Shown here: positions 15,893 to 24,491 of the stretch, piece after piece
Layout of the letters: every line of letters begins with the position of its first letter
Position numbering within the stretch: the first letter of the stretch is position 1
Assembly: GCF_018332695.1 (NCBI RefSeq)
Contig: NZ_BOQN01000083.1
Span: 1 to 64,000 of the forward strand
From: Paractinoplanes toevensis
Lineage (GTDB): Bacteria; Actinomycetota; Actinomycetes; Mycobacteriales; Micromonosporaceae
Length of the DNA: 64,000 nucleotides
Reading direction: 5' to 3'
Notes under the pieces: model-generated
Database searches by the model: none
What the model saw: only the letters and a program-made list of their open reading frames with translations
Told to the model about the DNA's origin: nothing
Program-made: the position numbers and the translations under genes

Positions 15893-17581
15893 TTACTCCC
15901 CTTCTGGAGCGGAAACGCTATCCCGCACGCTATCGCGCCTCCCCGACGATCCGAGCACTACGGCCACGGTTGTCCCGCTGGGGTGTCGCGGCGTGATTTT
16001 CAATCGGCCCCGGATTCGTTCCGCCCGCTCGGCCATGATGGTCAGACCGTAACGACCGTCCGGGCGGTCGTCGGCGAAGCCTTTGCCGTCGTCGGAGACC
16101 TCGATCTCCGCGTACGGCGGGTCCACCGTACAGGTAACCCACAGATTAGAGGCTCCCGCGTGTTTGCGCGCGTTGGTGATCGCCTCCTGGGCGATCCGCA
16201 GCAACTCCGCCTCGGTCGCGGCGGGCAGGCGCGCGGTCGACTCGTCGAAGGTGAAGTGCACGCGCAGACCGGCCGAGGTGCCCAGAGTCCGTGCGTACTC
16301 CGCGATCGCGGCGGCCAGGCCGCCGTTGCGGTCCACCTCGGAACGCAGCTCGAACAGGCTCAGTCGCAGCTCGGTGATGACCCGGGTGACCTCGTTGCGC
16401 AGCGACCGCAGTTCCTCGGCGGTCTCCTCGGCGCCCTCGGGCAGGGTGGCCTGGGCGTTGTCGATGCCGTAGCCGACCATCACGAGTTCCTGCGCGACGC
16501 CGTCGTGGATCTCCCGGGCGAGCCGCTGACGCTCCTCATTGGTGGCCAGCGAGCGCACGTCGTCGAAGAGCAGGGCGGCCTCGAGCCGGATCGCGGCCGG
16601 CTCGGTCACCCCGGTGACCTCGAAGACGACCGACGACGGGTACGCACTGCTCACGTCGGCCTCGAGGATCACCAGGCCGATCGTGCGGACCCCGGCGACC
16701 AGCGGGACCACCAGCGAGGAGACCTCGCCGCGGCGGTGCGAGCGGGCCTGCGAGCGGCTGGCGGTCTGCGGCTGCTGGGTGGCCCAGGCGTCGGCGATGG
16801 CCGAGTCGGCGTCGAGCGTCGTCTCCCAGTCGACCCGCTCGGCGCCGGTCTGGGCGAGCACCACGAGCCGGCCGCCGCCGCTGGTGGACAGCACCGCGGC
16901 GCGGTCACCCGGGGCGACCAGGCGCAGCTCCTCGAGCAGGTGCTCGGAGATGCCGCCCGGGTCCAGAGTGGCGCCCGGCAGCGAGCGGGCCACGCTCCGC
17001 AGCTGGGTGAGCAGGCGGGTGGCCTCAGCGTACGGCTGGGGGGTGGGCTCGGCGGGTTGCATCAGTTGCCGCATTGTATCGGCCGCGAACGTCACGATCG
17101 CCCCGAGAACCAGCCACTGTCCCCCCGCCGCGAGGAAACCGGGCTGGGTGATCGGGCTGTCGTCGCCGGTCAGCGTGCCCCCGGCGACCAGCGCCACGGC
17201 GGCCACCCCGAGCAGCGCCGCGCCCTCGGTCGGGCGGCGGCGCAGGGCCGCGGTGAGCAGCGGGACGGCGAGGTAGGGCAACACGGCCTCGGCACCGAAG
17301 CCGGCGTCCACAGTGCCGGTCGCGTCGGCGGCCGCGGCGATCGAGCCGGCCGCGAGCCCGGTGACGGCGACCTCGGCGAACCGGCCCAGCGGCCCGAAGA
17401 CGCGGTGGTCGGGAGCGAGGAACGCGGGCAGGGCGGCGACCACCAGCAGGGCGATCCAGCGCAGCTGCGCGGGCTCCCGGGTGGCGATCAGGGTCAATGC
17501 CGCGACCAGCGCGAGCATGACGATGCGAGCGGCCACCGCGAGCGGCTGGACGCGCGCGGAAACATTGGCTAGCACCGGCAC
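15893..17581 (-). CDS. sensor histidine kinase, NarL-type (HisKA_3) with membrane and GAF domains
   Basis: A 562-residue kinase. About five hydrophobic segments fill residues 15-170. A GAF-like domain spans about 190-335. The dimerisation helix carries the phospho-accepting His359 in AREIHDGVAQE, and an HATPase domain ends the protein (EAITNARKHAGASN, VSDDGKGF, GRYGLTIMAERAERI). GTG at 17581 was chosen because TACCAT lies 7 nt upstream and the membrane region follows soon after. The frame is open much further upstream, but that part is antisense to other genes. Partner of the adjacent response regulator. The signal is unknown. Confidence 0.88.
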   Translation of the reverse strand: MPVLANVSARVQPLAVAARIVMLALVAALTLIATREPAQLRWIALLVVAALPAFLAPDHRVFGPLGRFAEVAVTGLAAGSIAAAADATGTVDAGFGAEAVLPYLAVPLLTAALRRRPTEGAALLGVAAVALVAGGTLTGDDSPITQPGFLAAGGQWLVLGAIVTFAADTMRQLMQPAEPTPQPYAEATRLLTQLRSVARSLPGATLDPGGISEHLLEELRLVAPGDRAAVLSTSGGGRLVVLAQTGAERVDWETTLDADSAIADAWATQQPQTASRSQARSHRRGEVSSLVVPLVAGVRTIGLVILEADVSSAYPSSVVFEVTGVTEPAAIRLEAALLFDDVRSLATNEERQRLAREIHDGVAQELVMVGYGIDNAQATLPEGAEETAEELRSLRNEVTRVITELRLSLFELRSEVDRNGGLAAAIAEYARTLGTSAGLRVHFTFDESTARLPAATEAELLRIAQEAITNARKHAGASNLWVTCTVDPPYAEIEVSDDGKGFADDRPDGRYGLTIMAERAERIRGRLKITPRHPSGTTVAVVLGSSGRRDSVRDSVSAPEGE

Positions 17582-17588
17582 CTGACGG

Positions 17589-17594
17589 ATGGTA
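17589..17594 (-). promoter_or_regulatory. -10 element, leaderless histidine kinase gene
   Basis: TACCAT on the minus strand, 7 nt before the GTG at 17581. Confidence 0.45.
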
Positions 17595-17650
17595 GTCGTA
17601 CCGGGCCGGAACGGCTCGGCCCGGTCGTCGGGATTGTCGGACCGAAGAGG

Positions 17651-17656
17651 TAGCCT
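17651..17656 (+). promoter_or_regulatory. -10 element, leaderless SRPBCC gene
   Basis: TAGCCT, 6 nt before the ATG at 17663. Confidence 0.5.
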
Positions 17657-17662
17657 CCGTGC

Positions 17663-18115
17663 ATGGCGGATACCTCGACGCAGTCGATCCAGGTTCATGC
17701 GCCCGTCGACCGCGTGGCCGCGGTGATCTGCGATTTCCCGCGCTACCCGGAGTGGGTCGACGCGCTGAAGCAGATCGAGGTCCTTCAGGAGTACGAAGAC
17801 GGTTACGCGGCCCAGGTGCGGTGGGTGATCGACGCCGGGGTGATGGCCGACGACTACACCCTGGAGTACGCATATGCCGACGATCTGTCCCGCATCGAAT
17901 GGCACCTGATCGAGCCGTCCAAGACGCAGAAGTCGCAGGAGGGTTCCTACGACCTCGCCGATAACGGTGACGACACCACCACGGTCACCTACACACTCGA
18001 GGTGGAGCTCTCCATCGGCATGCTCGGCATGTTCCGTCGCAAGGCCGAAAAGATGATCATGGACACAGCGTTGAAGCAGCTCAAGCGCCGTGTCGAGAGC
18101 CTGCCGGCGAGCTGA
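17663..18115 (+). CDS. SRPBCC-family (polyketide cyclase/START-like) protein
   Basis: A 150-residue single-domain protein with the helix-grip pattern of SRPBCC proteins: IQVHAPVDRVAAVICDFPRY at the N-terminus, PEWVDALKQIEVL, and a long C-terminal helix KMIMDTALKQLKRRVESL. It matches the small SRPBCC protein of the Rv2185c type found at the equivalent position in M. tuberculosis. These bind a hydrophobic ligand, usually unidentified. An Ala-rich protein gene follows 15 nt downstream. Confidence 0.85.
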   Translation: MADTSTQSIQVHAPVDRVAAVICDFPRYPEWVDALKQIEVLQEYEDGYAAQVRWVIDAGVMADDYTLEYAYADDLSRIEWHLIEPSKTQKSQEGSYDLADNGDDTTTVTYTLEVELSIGMLGMFRRKAEKMIMDTALKQLKRRVESLPAS

Positions 18116-18130
18116 GCGGGAGGTTCGGGG

Positions 18131-19210
18131 ATGACGTCGTCGGCACGGGAAGAGGCCGAGCGGCTGGTCGCGACGATGATCGCGATGGCCGCGAGCGGCG
18201 GCCTGGGTGCCGCGGCGCGAGCTTCGGACGATTCTTCCGGTACGCGGGACGCGGTCGCCGCCGGACTGGGCGCGATCGCCGAGTCGGTCAGCGGGATCGT
18301 CGGCCGCCTCGCAAGAGGCCCGGAGCCGAGCGGCCACGAGCCGAGCGCCCAGGGGTCGAGCGCCCAGGGGCCCGGCGGCGAGAAGCAGGGGAGCCAGCAG
18401 CACACCTGGTCGACCGGCAGCGCCGCGTGCTGCGTCTGCCCGGTCTGCCGGGCGATCGCCGCGGTGCGTGACCCGAGCCCCGACACCGCCGCCCGCCTGG
18501 CCGTCGGCGCCGGTGACCTGGCGGCCGGCGTCGCGAGCATGATGCGCGCGCTGTCGTCGCTGGCCGGCGACCGCCCGAAACCAACGCCGTCCCGCCCGGC
18601 CCCGGCTGCGCCGGACCCCGACGACGCCTGGTCGTTCGCAACGCGCCGGACCGCTCCGGAGACCGCTCCGGACGAGGGCGCCGGGTCGGACGAGGGCGCC
18701 GCGCCGGGTGGCGACGCGGAGGCGGGCGCCGGTGCTGTAGCCGGCGACGATCCGCGCTTCGCGGGCGACCCGTGGGCCGCGGCATCGGCGGTGAGCGCGG
18801 CCGAGGCAGAAGCTGAGCGCCTGCGCGCCCGCCGGGCGGCCGACGCGGCCCGGCGCAAGGCGGCCAAGGCCGCCCGTGAGGCAGCCGCCGAGGCGGCGCG
18901 CCGGGTGGCGGAGGCGGCAGCACTGGCCGAAGCCGCCAAAGCGAACGCCCGCGCGGAGGCAGCCGGGTCGACCAGGGCCGAGACGGGGTCCGGGACGCCG
19001 ACGTCCGAGACGGGGGACACGAATGCCAGGGCGGGGCGGTCCGCCCGTACCCCTCAAAGGTTTGATGTGTGGGCCGCGGCCACCGCTGATGCGGGTGTTG
19101 GCGGCGTGGCGCGACCCGCGACGGTGGATCATGATGTTCCGGGCGCCGAGGCGCCCGGTGAGCGCGACGGCGCGGCGGGCGACGCGGCCCCCGGCGACGG
19201 CGCACAGTAA
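18131..19210 (+). CDS. Ala-rich hypothetical protein with a CCxCxxC cluster
   Basis: A 359-residue protein I do not recognise. Residues 1-60 are helical and Ala-rich. Near residue 98 a Cys cluster (ACCVCPVCRAI) could bind zinc or form disulfides. Another helical Ala segment follows, then a Pro/Asp/Glu linker and a charged Ala/Arg helix (about 215-290: EAEAERLRARRAADAARRK) that could be a coiled coil. GGGAGG lies 7 nt before the ATG. It follows the SRPBCC gene closely and precedes glucokinase by 21 nt, so it is probably cotranscribed. Strong composition bias means the 3' part could be disordered. Confidence 0.6.
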   Translation: MTSSAREEAERLVATMIAMAASGGLGAAARASDDSSGTRDAVAAGLGAIAESVSGIVGRLARGPEPSGHEPSAQGSSAQGPGGEKQGSQQHTWSTGSAACCVCPVCRAIAAVRDPSPDTAARLAVGAGDLAAGVASMMRALSSLAGDRPKPTPSRPAPAAPDPDDAWSFATRRTAPETAPDEGAGSDEGAAPGGDAEAGAGAVAGDDPRFAGDPWAAASAVSAAEAEAERLRARRAADAARRKAAKAAREAAAEAARRVAEAAALAEAAKANARAEAAGSTRAETGSGTPTSETGDTNARAGRSARTPQRFDVWAAATADAGVGGVARPATVDHDVPGAEAPGERDGAAGDAAPGDGAQ

Positions 19211-19231
19211 GCGGGTAGCAGAGGAGACAGC

Positions 19232-20182
19232 GTGACGCTGACCATCGGAGTCGACGTCGGCGGCACCAAGGTGGCCGGTGGGGTGGTCGACGAGCACGGC
19301 ACGGTGCTGGCGTCCAACCGCCGTGACACGCCTGCCGAGGACCCGGCCGGCACCCGGGACACCATCGTCGAGGTGGCCGCCGAGCTGGCCGCTCAATATC
19401 CGCAGGCCACCGCGATCGGCATCGGGGCCGCCGCCTGGATCGACGCGGCCGCCTCCACCGTGCTGTTCGCGCCCAATCTGGCCTGGCGGGACGAACCGTT
19501 GCGCGACTACGTCGCCAAGGCGGTCGGCCTGCCCACCGTGCTGGAGAACGACGCCAACGTCGCGGCCTGGGCCGAGTTCCGGTTCGGGGTGGCCCGGCAC
19601 GCCGACGACTCGATGGTGATGATCACCGTGGGGACCGGGATCGGCGGTGGCATCGTGCTCGGCGGCAAGCTGTGGCGCGGCGCCAACGGCATCGCCGGCG
19701 AGCTGGGGCACATCCAGTCGGTGCCGGACGGTCACCCCTGCGGTTGTGGCCGGCTGGGCTGCCTGGAGCAGTACGCGAGCGGTAACGCCCTGGTCCGATT
19801 CGCCCGGGCCGGCGCCCGGCAGGAGCCGGAGCGGGCCGAGAAGCTGCTCGCGCTGGCCGGCGGCGACCCGCTGGCGATCACCGGGCGGCAGATCACCGAG
19901 GCGGCGCACGCCGGTGACGGGGTGGCCCGGGACGCGTTCGCGCAGATCGGCTACTGGCTCGGGGTGGCGATGGCCGACCTGGCGCAGAGCCTCGACCCGG
20001 AGATCCTGGTGGTCGGCGGCGGCGTGGTCGACGCCGGTGACCTGCTCATGACGCCGACCCGGAACACCTACCGGGACCAGCTCAAGCAGCGCGGCCGCTT
20101 CCCGGTCGCCGACGTGGTGGCCGCGGAGACGGGCAACACGGCGGGAGTGGTCGGCGCGGCCGACCTGGCCCGGCGGGCCTAG
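19232..20182 (+). CDS. glkA: ROK-family glucokinase
   Basis: A 316-residue sugar kinase that phosphorylates glucose with ATP. The phosphate-1 motif is GVDVGGTKVAGGVV. GTGIGGGIVLGGKLWRGANG carries the catalytic-loop surroundings, and the ROK zinc motif GHIQSVPDGHPCGCGRLGCL has the three Cys. It is close in length to the actinobacterial GlkA involved in carbon repression. The start has a GAGGAG site about 7 nt upstream. An EEP-family gene begins 3 nt after the stop. The gene symbol is by family resemblance. Confidence 0.88.
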   Translation: MTLTIGVDVGGTKVAGGVVDEHGTVLASNRRDTPAEDPAGTRDTIVEVAAELAAQYPQATAIGIGAAAWIDAAASTVLFAPNLAWRDEPLRDYVAKAVGLPTVLENDANVAAWAEFRFGVARHADDSMVMITVGTGIGGGIVLGGKLWRGANGIAGELGHIQSVPDGHPCGCGRLGCLEQYASGNALVRFARAGARQEPERAEKLLALAGGDPLAITGRQITEAAHAGDGVARDAFAQIGYWLGVAMADLAQSLDPEILVVGGGVVDAGDLLMTPTRNTYRDQLKQRGRFPVADVVAAETGNTAGVVGAADLARRA

Positions 20183-20184
20183 GC

Positions 20185-20856
20185 ATGCCGCCGCTGCGGG
20201 TTCTCAGCTACAACGTGCACGGGTTGCGCGACGACCGGGCGGCGCTGATCGCCCTGATCCGCGACCTGGCCCCGGACGTCCTGGTGGTGCAGGAGGCGCC
20301 GCGCCGGTTCCTGTGGCGGCACAAGTGCGCGGCGCTGGCCAACGACACCGGCATGGTGGTCGGGGCCGGCGGGCTGCCGGCGCTGGGCAACCTGCTGCTG
20401 GTCAGCATGCGGGTCCGGGTGCACGAGACCTGGTGCATGCGGTACCCGCTGACCCCGGGCCGGCACCTGCGCGGCGCCGCGTTCCTGCGCGGCTCGGTGC
20501 GCGGCGGCGGGTTCACCGTGTCCGGTTCGCACCTGGCCACCGATCCGGCCGAGCGGCCGGCCCAGGCGGCCCTCTGGAAGGAGGCCCTCGACGGCGTCGA
20601 GGGCCCGGTGATCGCGGCCGCCGACCTGAACGAGGGCCCGGGCGGGGGCGCCTGGCGCACGGTCGAGGACGGCCTGGTCTCCTCGTCGGCGGGCTCGTTC
20701 ACCTACCCCGCGACGCTTCCCGCACGGCTCATCGACGGGCTGTTCGTCACCCCGGACATCACCATCGAGCGGTACGAGGTGGTGGAGTCCGACCTGGCCC
20801 GCCGGGCCAGTGATCATCTTCCGGTTCTCGCGGACCTTTCGCTCCCTTCCTCCTAG
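20185..20856 (+). CDS. endonuclease/exonuclease/phosphatase (EEP) family protein
   Basis: A 223-residue EEP-fold protein. The fold residues are visible as VLSYNVHGLRDD (Asn), VVQEAP (metal Glu), GSHLATDPAERPAQ (catalytic His), AADLNEG (Asp-x-Asn) and SDHLPVLADL (final Asp-His). EEP proteins hydrolyse phosphodiester bonds in nucleic acids or phospholipid head groups; nothing here fixes the substrate. It lacks a signal peptide. It begins 3 nt after the glucokinase stop, so it is in the same operon. Confidence 0.83.
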   Translation: MPPLRVLSYNVHGLRDDRAALIALIRDLAPDVLVVQEAPRRFLWRHKCAALANDTGMVVGAGGLPALGNLLLVSMRVRVHETWCMRYPLTPGRHLRGAAFLRGSVRGGGFTVSGSHLATDPAERPAQAALWKEALDGVEGPVIAAADLNEGPGGGAWRTVEDGLVSSSAGSFTYPATLPARLIDGLFVTPDITIERYEVVESDLARRASDHLPVLADLSLPSS

Positions 20857-20869
20857 CCCACGTATCTGG

Positions 20870-20875
20870 CAGTAT
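20870..20875 (+). promoter_or_regulatory. -10 element, leaderless FMO gene
   Basis: CAGTAT, 6 nt before the GTG at 20882. Weaker match than the TAnnnT boxes. Confidence 0.35.
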
Positions 20876-20881
20876 CGCCGC

Positions 20882-22225
20882 GTGCACGACACTCCGGACA
20901 TCGCCGACCGTCGGGACGCGGTCTGCGTCATCGGGGCCGGGGCCAGCGGACTCGCGACGATCAAGAACCTTCGCGAGCACGGTTTCGCGGTCGACTGTTA
21001 TGAGCGCGAGACGTCGGTGGGCGGCGCGTGGAACTGGCGGCACGATCGCAGCCCGGTCTACGCGAACACCCACCTGATCTCGTCACGGCCGCTGACCGAG
21101 TTCCCCGACTTCCCGATGCCGGACAACTGGCCCGACTACCCGCACCACAGTCAGCTGCTGTCCTACCTGGAGCGGTACGCGAAGCATTTCGGACTGGGCG
21201 AGCACATCTGGTTCGGCACCGAGGTGGTGTCGGCGGTGCCGGTCGGCGACGGCCGCTGGGACGTCACCACCCGGTCGACCGGTGGCGGCTCGTCGCGGGT
21301 GCAGCGCTACGCGGCGGTGATCGCGGCGAACGGGCACAACTGGTCCCCGGCCAAGCCGGACATCCCGGGCGACTTCAAGGGCCAGGTCATCCACTCGGCG
21401 CAGTACAAGGACCCGGCCCAGCTGCGCAACCGCAAGGTGCTCGTCATCGGCGGCGGCAACACCGGCTGCGACATCGCGGTCGAGGCCGCCCAGCAGGCCA
21501 CCACGGTCTGGCACTCGACCCGGCGCGGCTACTGGTACGCCCCCAAGTACATCGCCGGGCGCCCCGCCGACCAGGTGAACGACCGCCTGCTCAAGTGGCG
21601 GCTGCCCCTGAAGATGCGGCAGTGGATCTACCGCCGCACCCTCGCGCTGACCACCGGCGACCTGTCCCGTTACGGCCTCCCGGCGCCCGACCACCGGCCG
21701 TACGAGAGTCACCCGATCGTCAACAGCCAGCTGCCGTACTACCTCGGCCACGGCCGGATCAAACCGGTGCCGGACGTGACCCGGTTCGCCGGGGGCCGGG
21801 TCGAGCTCGCCGACGGCCGCGGCATCGACCCCGACCTGGTGATCACCGCGACCGGTTACGCCCCGCGCTTCGAGTTCCTCGGCCCCGAGCTGATCGGCAC
21901 CGAGGGTGACGGCCGGCCCGACCTGCACCTGCACGCGTTCGCCCGCAAGCACCCGACGCTCGCCGTGGTGGGCCTGCTCCAGCCGGACGCCGGGCTGCTG
22001 CCGCTCGCGCACTGGCAGAGCGTGGCGGTGGCCCGCTGGCTGCAGCTGCGCCGGGAGGACCCGGTCCGGGCCGCGGCCGTGCAGCAGAAGGAGTCGGCCC
22101 GCCCGGTCAGCAGCTGGTCGCGCCGCCAGGTGGTGGACACCCGCCGGCACTGGTTCGAGGTCGACCACATCGCCTACCTGAAGTCGGTCGGGGAGCTGTT
22201 GCACGAGATGGAGCCGGCCACATGA
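20882..22225 (+). CDS. flavin-containing monooxygenase (FMO/BVMO class B)
   Basis: A 447-residue FAD- and NADPH-dependent monooxygenase. The first Rossmann motif is VIGAGASGLATIKNL and the second is VLVIGGGNTGCDIAVEA. Between them the FMO fingerprint F-x-G-x3-H-x3-Y is present (FKGQVIHSAQY). The C-terminal ITATGYAPRFEFLG is also family-typical. Such enzymes oxygenate N, S or carbonyl carbon of small molecules. GTG at 20882 directly precedes the Rossmann fold and has a -10-like CAGTAT 6 nt upstream. The stop overlaps the next ATG by 4 nt, so it is coupled to the alpha/beta-hydrolase-like gene. Confidence 0.88.
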   Translation: MHDTPDIADRRDAVCVIGAGASGLATIKNLREHGFAVDCYERETSVGGAWNWRHDRSPVYANTHLISSRPLTEFPDFPMPDNWPDYPHHSQLLSYLERYAKHFGLGEHIWFGTEVVSAVPVGDGRWDVTTRSTGGGSSRVQRYAAVIAANGHNWSPAKPDIPGDFKGQVIHSAQYKDPAQLRNRKVLVIGGGNTGCDIAVEAAQQATTVWHSTRRGYWYAPKYIAGRPADQVNDRLLKWRLPLKMRQWIYRRTLALTTGDLSRYGLPAPDHRPYESHPIVNSQLPYYLGHGRIKPVPDVTRFAGGRVELADGRGIDPDLVITATGYAPRFEFLGPELIGTEGDGRPDLHLHAFARKHPTLAVVGLLQPDAGLLPLAHWQSVAVARWLQLRREDPVRAAAVQQKESARPVSSWSRRQVVDTRRHWFEVDHIAYLKSVGELLHEMEPAT

Positions 22226-22971
22226 CCGACCTGCTGCGCTTCGACGACTGGACGTCGCCCGTTCCGCCGGTCGAGCGGGAGGTGCTGTCCCGGCTGGTCG
22301 AGGGGGAGGACGGGCAGCCGCCGCTGCTGTTCGTGCCCGGTCCGGGCCTGGGGGCGTGGGCGTTCGCCGAGCACTGGCTCGCGCACGCGGCCGGCCGCGG
22401 TTTCCCGGCGCACGCGCTGACTCCGCGCGCGGACGGCGGCCTGCGCGCCCACGTGCACGACGTGGTGCAGACGGCGGCGTCGCTGCCCCGGCAGGCGGTG
22501 CTGATCGGGCACGGCGCCGGCGCCCTGGTCGTGTCCCGCGCGCTGGGCCGCTACCCGGCCCGCGCGGCCGTGCTGGTCGCGCCGGTGATGGACCGATGGG
22601 CGACGCTGGGCGCCGCTCTCAAGGCCAACCCTTTCGGTACGCTGCGCAGCCGTCCCCGCCTGAACCGTAAGCAGTTGTTCAGCGACGGCGTGGACGCCGA
22701 GGCGTACCTGGCCCGGATGGCCTTCTCGCGCCGGCTGACCGTCCCGAAGGAGACCCCGCGCCCGGTCGGCCGCCCGCCGGTGCTGGTGGTGGGCTCGCCG
22801 GACGACCGGGTCGTGCCGCGCAAGTCCCTGGACCGGGTCGCCACCCACTACGGCGGCGCCCCGCTGCTGTTCCCCGGCATGGCCCACGCCCTGATGCTCG
22901 ACACCGGCTGGCCGGAGCCGATCGACGCGATCCTGGACTGGCTGACCAAGGAGTTAAGCGCGGGGAGCTAG
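22222..22971 (+). CDS. alpha/beta-hydrolase-fold protein lacking the nucleophile Ser
   Basis: A 249-residue alpha/beta-hydrolase fold. The nucleophile elbow reads IGHGAGAL, so the usual Ser of G-x-S-x-G is Gly at about residue 98. A plausible acid (VGSPDDRVVP) and His (GMAHALML) remain. Classical serine hydrolase chemistry is therefore unlikely. It may bind a ligand, use another mechanism, or chaperone the partner enzyme. It is translationally coupled to the FMO gene (ATGA overlap). Its last 18 nt overlap the convergent otsA gene. Confidence 0.82.
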   Translation: MTDLLRFDDWTSPVPPVEREVLSRLVEGEDGQPPLLFVPGPGLGAWAFAEHWLAHAAGRGFPAHALTPRADGGLRAHVHDVVQTAASLPRQAVLIGHGAGALVVSRALGRYPARAAVLVAPVMDRWATLGAALKANPFGTLRSRPRLNRKQLFSDGVDAEAYLARMAFSRRLTVPKETPRPVGRPPVLVVGSPDDRVVPRKSLDRVATHYGGAPLLFPGMAHALMLDTGWPEPIDAILDWLTKELSAGS

Positions 22972-24393
22972 CGCCTCCCGCTGCCGGGGCAGGTGGCGGG
23001 CCAGCTGGCCGGAGTGGTCGAGCGCGGTGAGGTAGGCGCGGGCCCACGCGTGGATGTCGTTCTCGGTGATGTGCGCGCGCATCGCGGCCATCCGCCGGGA
23101 CAGGTCGGCCGGTTCGGCGACCAGCGCCCGCAGCAGCGTCTCCTTCAACCCGTCCACGTCGTGCGGGTTGACCTGGAACGCGTCCTCCAGCTCGTTGGCC
23201 GCGCCGGCGAACTCGCTGAGCACCAGCGCGCCGGTGTCGTCGGCCCGGGCCGCCACATATTCCTTGGCCACCAGGTTCATCCCGTCGCGCAGCGGGGTCA
23301 CCACCATGACGTCGGCGGTCTGGTAGAGCGCGGCCAGGTCGGCCCGGTCGAACGGCTGGTTCAGGTAGTGGATGGCCGGCTGGCCGACCCGGCCGTACTC
23401 CCCGTTGATCCGGCCGACCTCGCTCTCGATCCGGTCCTTCAGGCCTCGGTAGCTCTCGACGCGTTCCCGGCTCGGCACCGCGACCTGCACCATCACCACG
23501 TCGCGCACCTTGACCCGCCCGTCGCGCAGCAGCTCGCTGTACGCCGTGAGGCGGTGCTCGATGCCCTTGGTGTAGTCCAGCCGGTCGACGCTGAGCAGCA
23601 CCTTCTTGTGCAGCCCGAGATCGTGCCGCAGCTGCCGGGCCTGGTTGACCACGTAGGGCCGGGCGTTCAGCGCCTCCATCTCGGTGACGTCGATCGACAC
23701 CGGGAACGCGCCGGTGCGCACCACCCGGCCGTCGAACAGGATCGCGTCGTCGGCGCCCTTCGCACCGAGCAGCTTGCCGGCCAGCTGGGCCACGTTGTGC
23801 GCGGCCTGCGGCCGCTGGAAGCCGACCAGGTCGGCGCCGAGCATGCCGCGCAGCAGCTCGAGCCGGCGGGGGAGCTGCATGAACAGCTCGGGCGGCGGGA
23901 ACGGCACGTGCATGAAGAAGCCGATCAGTACGTCCGGGCGCAGCTCGCGGAGCATCTGTGGCACCAGCTGCAGGTGGTAGTCCTGGATCCAGACGGCCGC
24001 GCCCGGCTCGGCCACCTCGGCGGCGGCCTCGGCGAACCGGCGGTTGACCGTGCGGTAGGTCTCCCACCAGCCGCGGTCGAAGACGGGTTGCTCGACGGCG
24101 TCGTGGTAGAGCGGCCAGAGCGTCGAGTTGGCGAAGCCCTCGTAGTAGCCGCGCAGCTCGTCCTCGGTCAGCGGGACCGGGCGCAGCCGCAGCGTGCCGA
24201 TGTCGGCGAGAGGGGGCGCCGGACCGACCCCGCCGCCCCAGCCCACCCAGGTGGCGGGGGTGCTTTCGAGGATGGCGTGCAGGGCGCTGGCCAGCCCACC
24301 CGGACTCCGTCGCCACTCGCAGGCCCCGTCGGGAGCGACGTTGTCATCGAGCGGGAGACGGTTGGCGACCACGACCAACGAGCTCTGGCGCAT
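22954..24393 (-). CDS. otsA: trehalose-6-phosphate synthase (UDP/GDP-glucose dependent)
   Basis: A 479-residue GT20 enzyme that makes trehalose-6-phosphate from NDP-glucose and glucose-6-phosphate. Family marks include VVVANRLPLDD, WRRSPGGLASAL, WIQDYHLQLVPQM, GFFMHVPFPPPELF, SVDRLDYTKGIEHR and VTPLRDGMNLVAKEYVA. Full length, no phosphatase domain. No OtsB gene lies in the window, so dephosphorylation must be encoded elsewhere. ATG at 24393 was preferred over the adjacent upstream GTG because TAACCT ends exactly 6 nt before it. Confidence 0.93.
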   Translation of the reverse strand: MRQSSLVVVANRLPLDDNVAPDGACEWRRSPGGLASALHAILESTPATWVGWGGGVGPAPPLADIGTLRLRPVPLTEDELRGYYEGFANSTLWPLYHDAVEQPVFDRGWWETYRTVNRRFAEAAAEVAEPGAAVWIQDYHLQLVPQMLRELRPDVLIGFFMHVPFPPPELFMQLPRRLELLRGMLGADLVGFQRPQAAHNVAQLAGKLLGAKGADDAILFDGRVVRTGAFPVSIDVTEMEALNARPYVVNQARQLRHDLGLHKKVLLSVDRLDYTKGIEHRLTAYSELLRDGRVKVRDVVMVQVAVPSRERVESYRGLKDRIESEVGRINGEYGRVGQPAIHYLNQPFDRADLAALYQTADVMVVTPLRDGMNLVAKEYVAARADDTGALVLSEFAGAANELEDAFQVNPHDVDGLKETLLRALVAEPADLSRRMAAMRAHITENDIHAWARAYLTALDHSGQLARHLPRQREALAPRA

Positions 24394-24399
24394 CACCGA

Positions 24400-24405
24400 A
24401 GGTTA
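24400..24405 (-). promoter_or_regulatory. -10 element, leaderless otsA
   Basis: TAACCT on the minus strand, 6 nt before the ATG at 24393. Confidence 0.5.
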
Positions 24406-24491
24406 CTAGTTACCCACCAGTGCGCTACACCGACAGTGGTCAATTCAACTGAACGGCCAGAAACGGCACAGACGGGGCGCCCGGACAGGGC

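Noticed and set aside
15893..19909. Very long minus-strand frame running through the SRPBCC, Ala-rich and glucokinase genes
   Set aside because: Only its first-transcribed-last part (15893-17581) encodes kinase domains. The rest is antisense to well-supported genes and is a high-GC artefact.
7000..22000. Possible tRNA or CRISPR-like repeats
   Set aside because: No cloverleaf with TTCGA arm and no regularly spaced repeats were seen. The tandem arrays are contiguous and coding or short.
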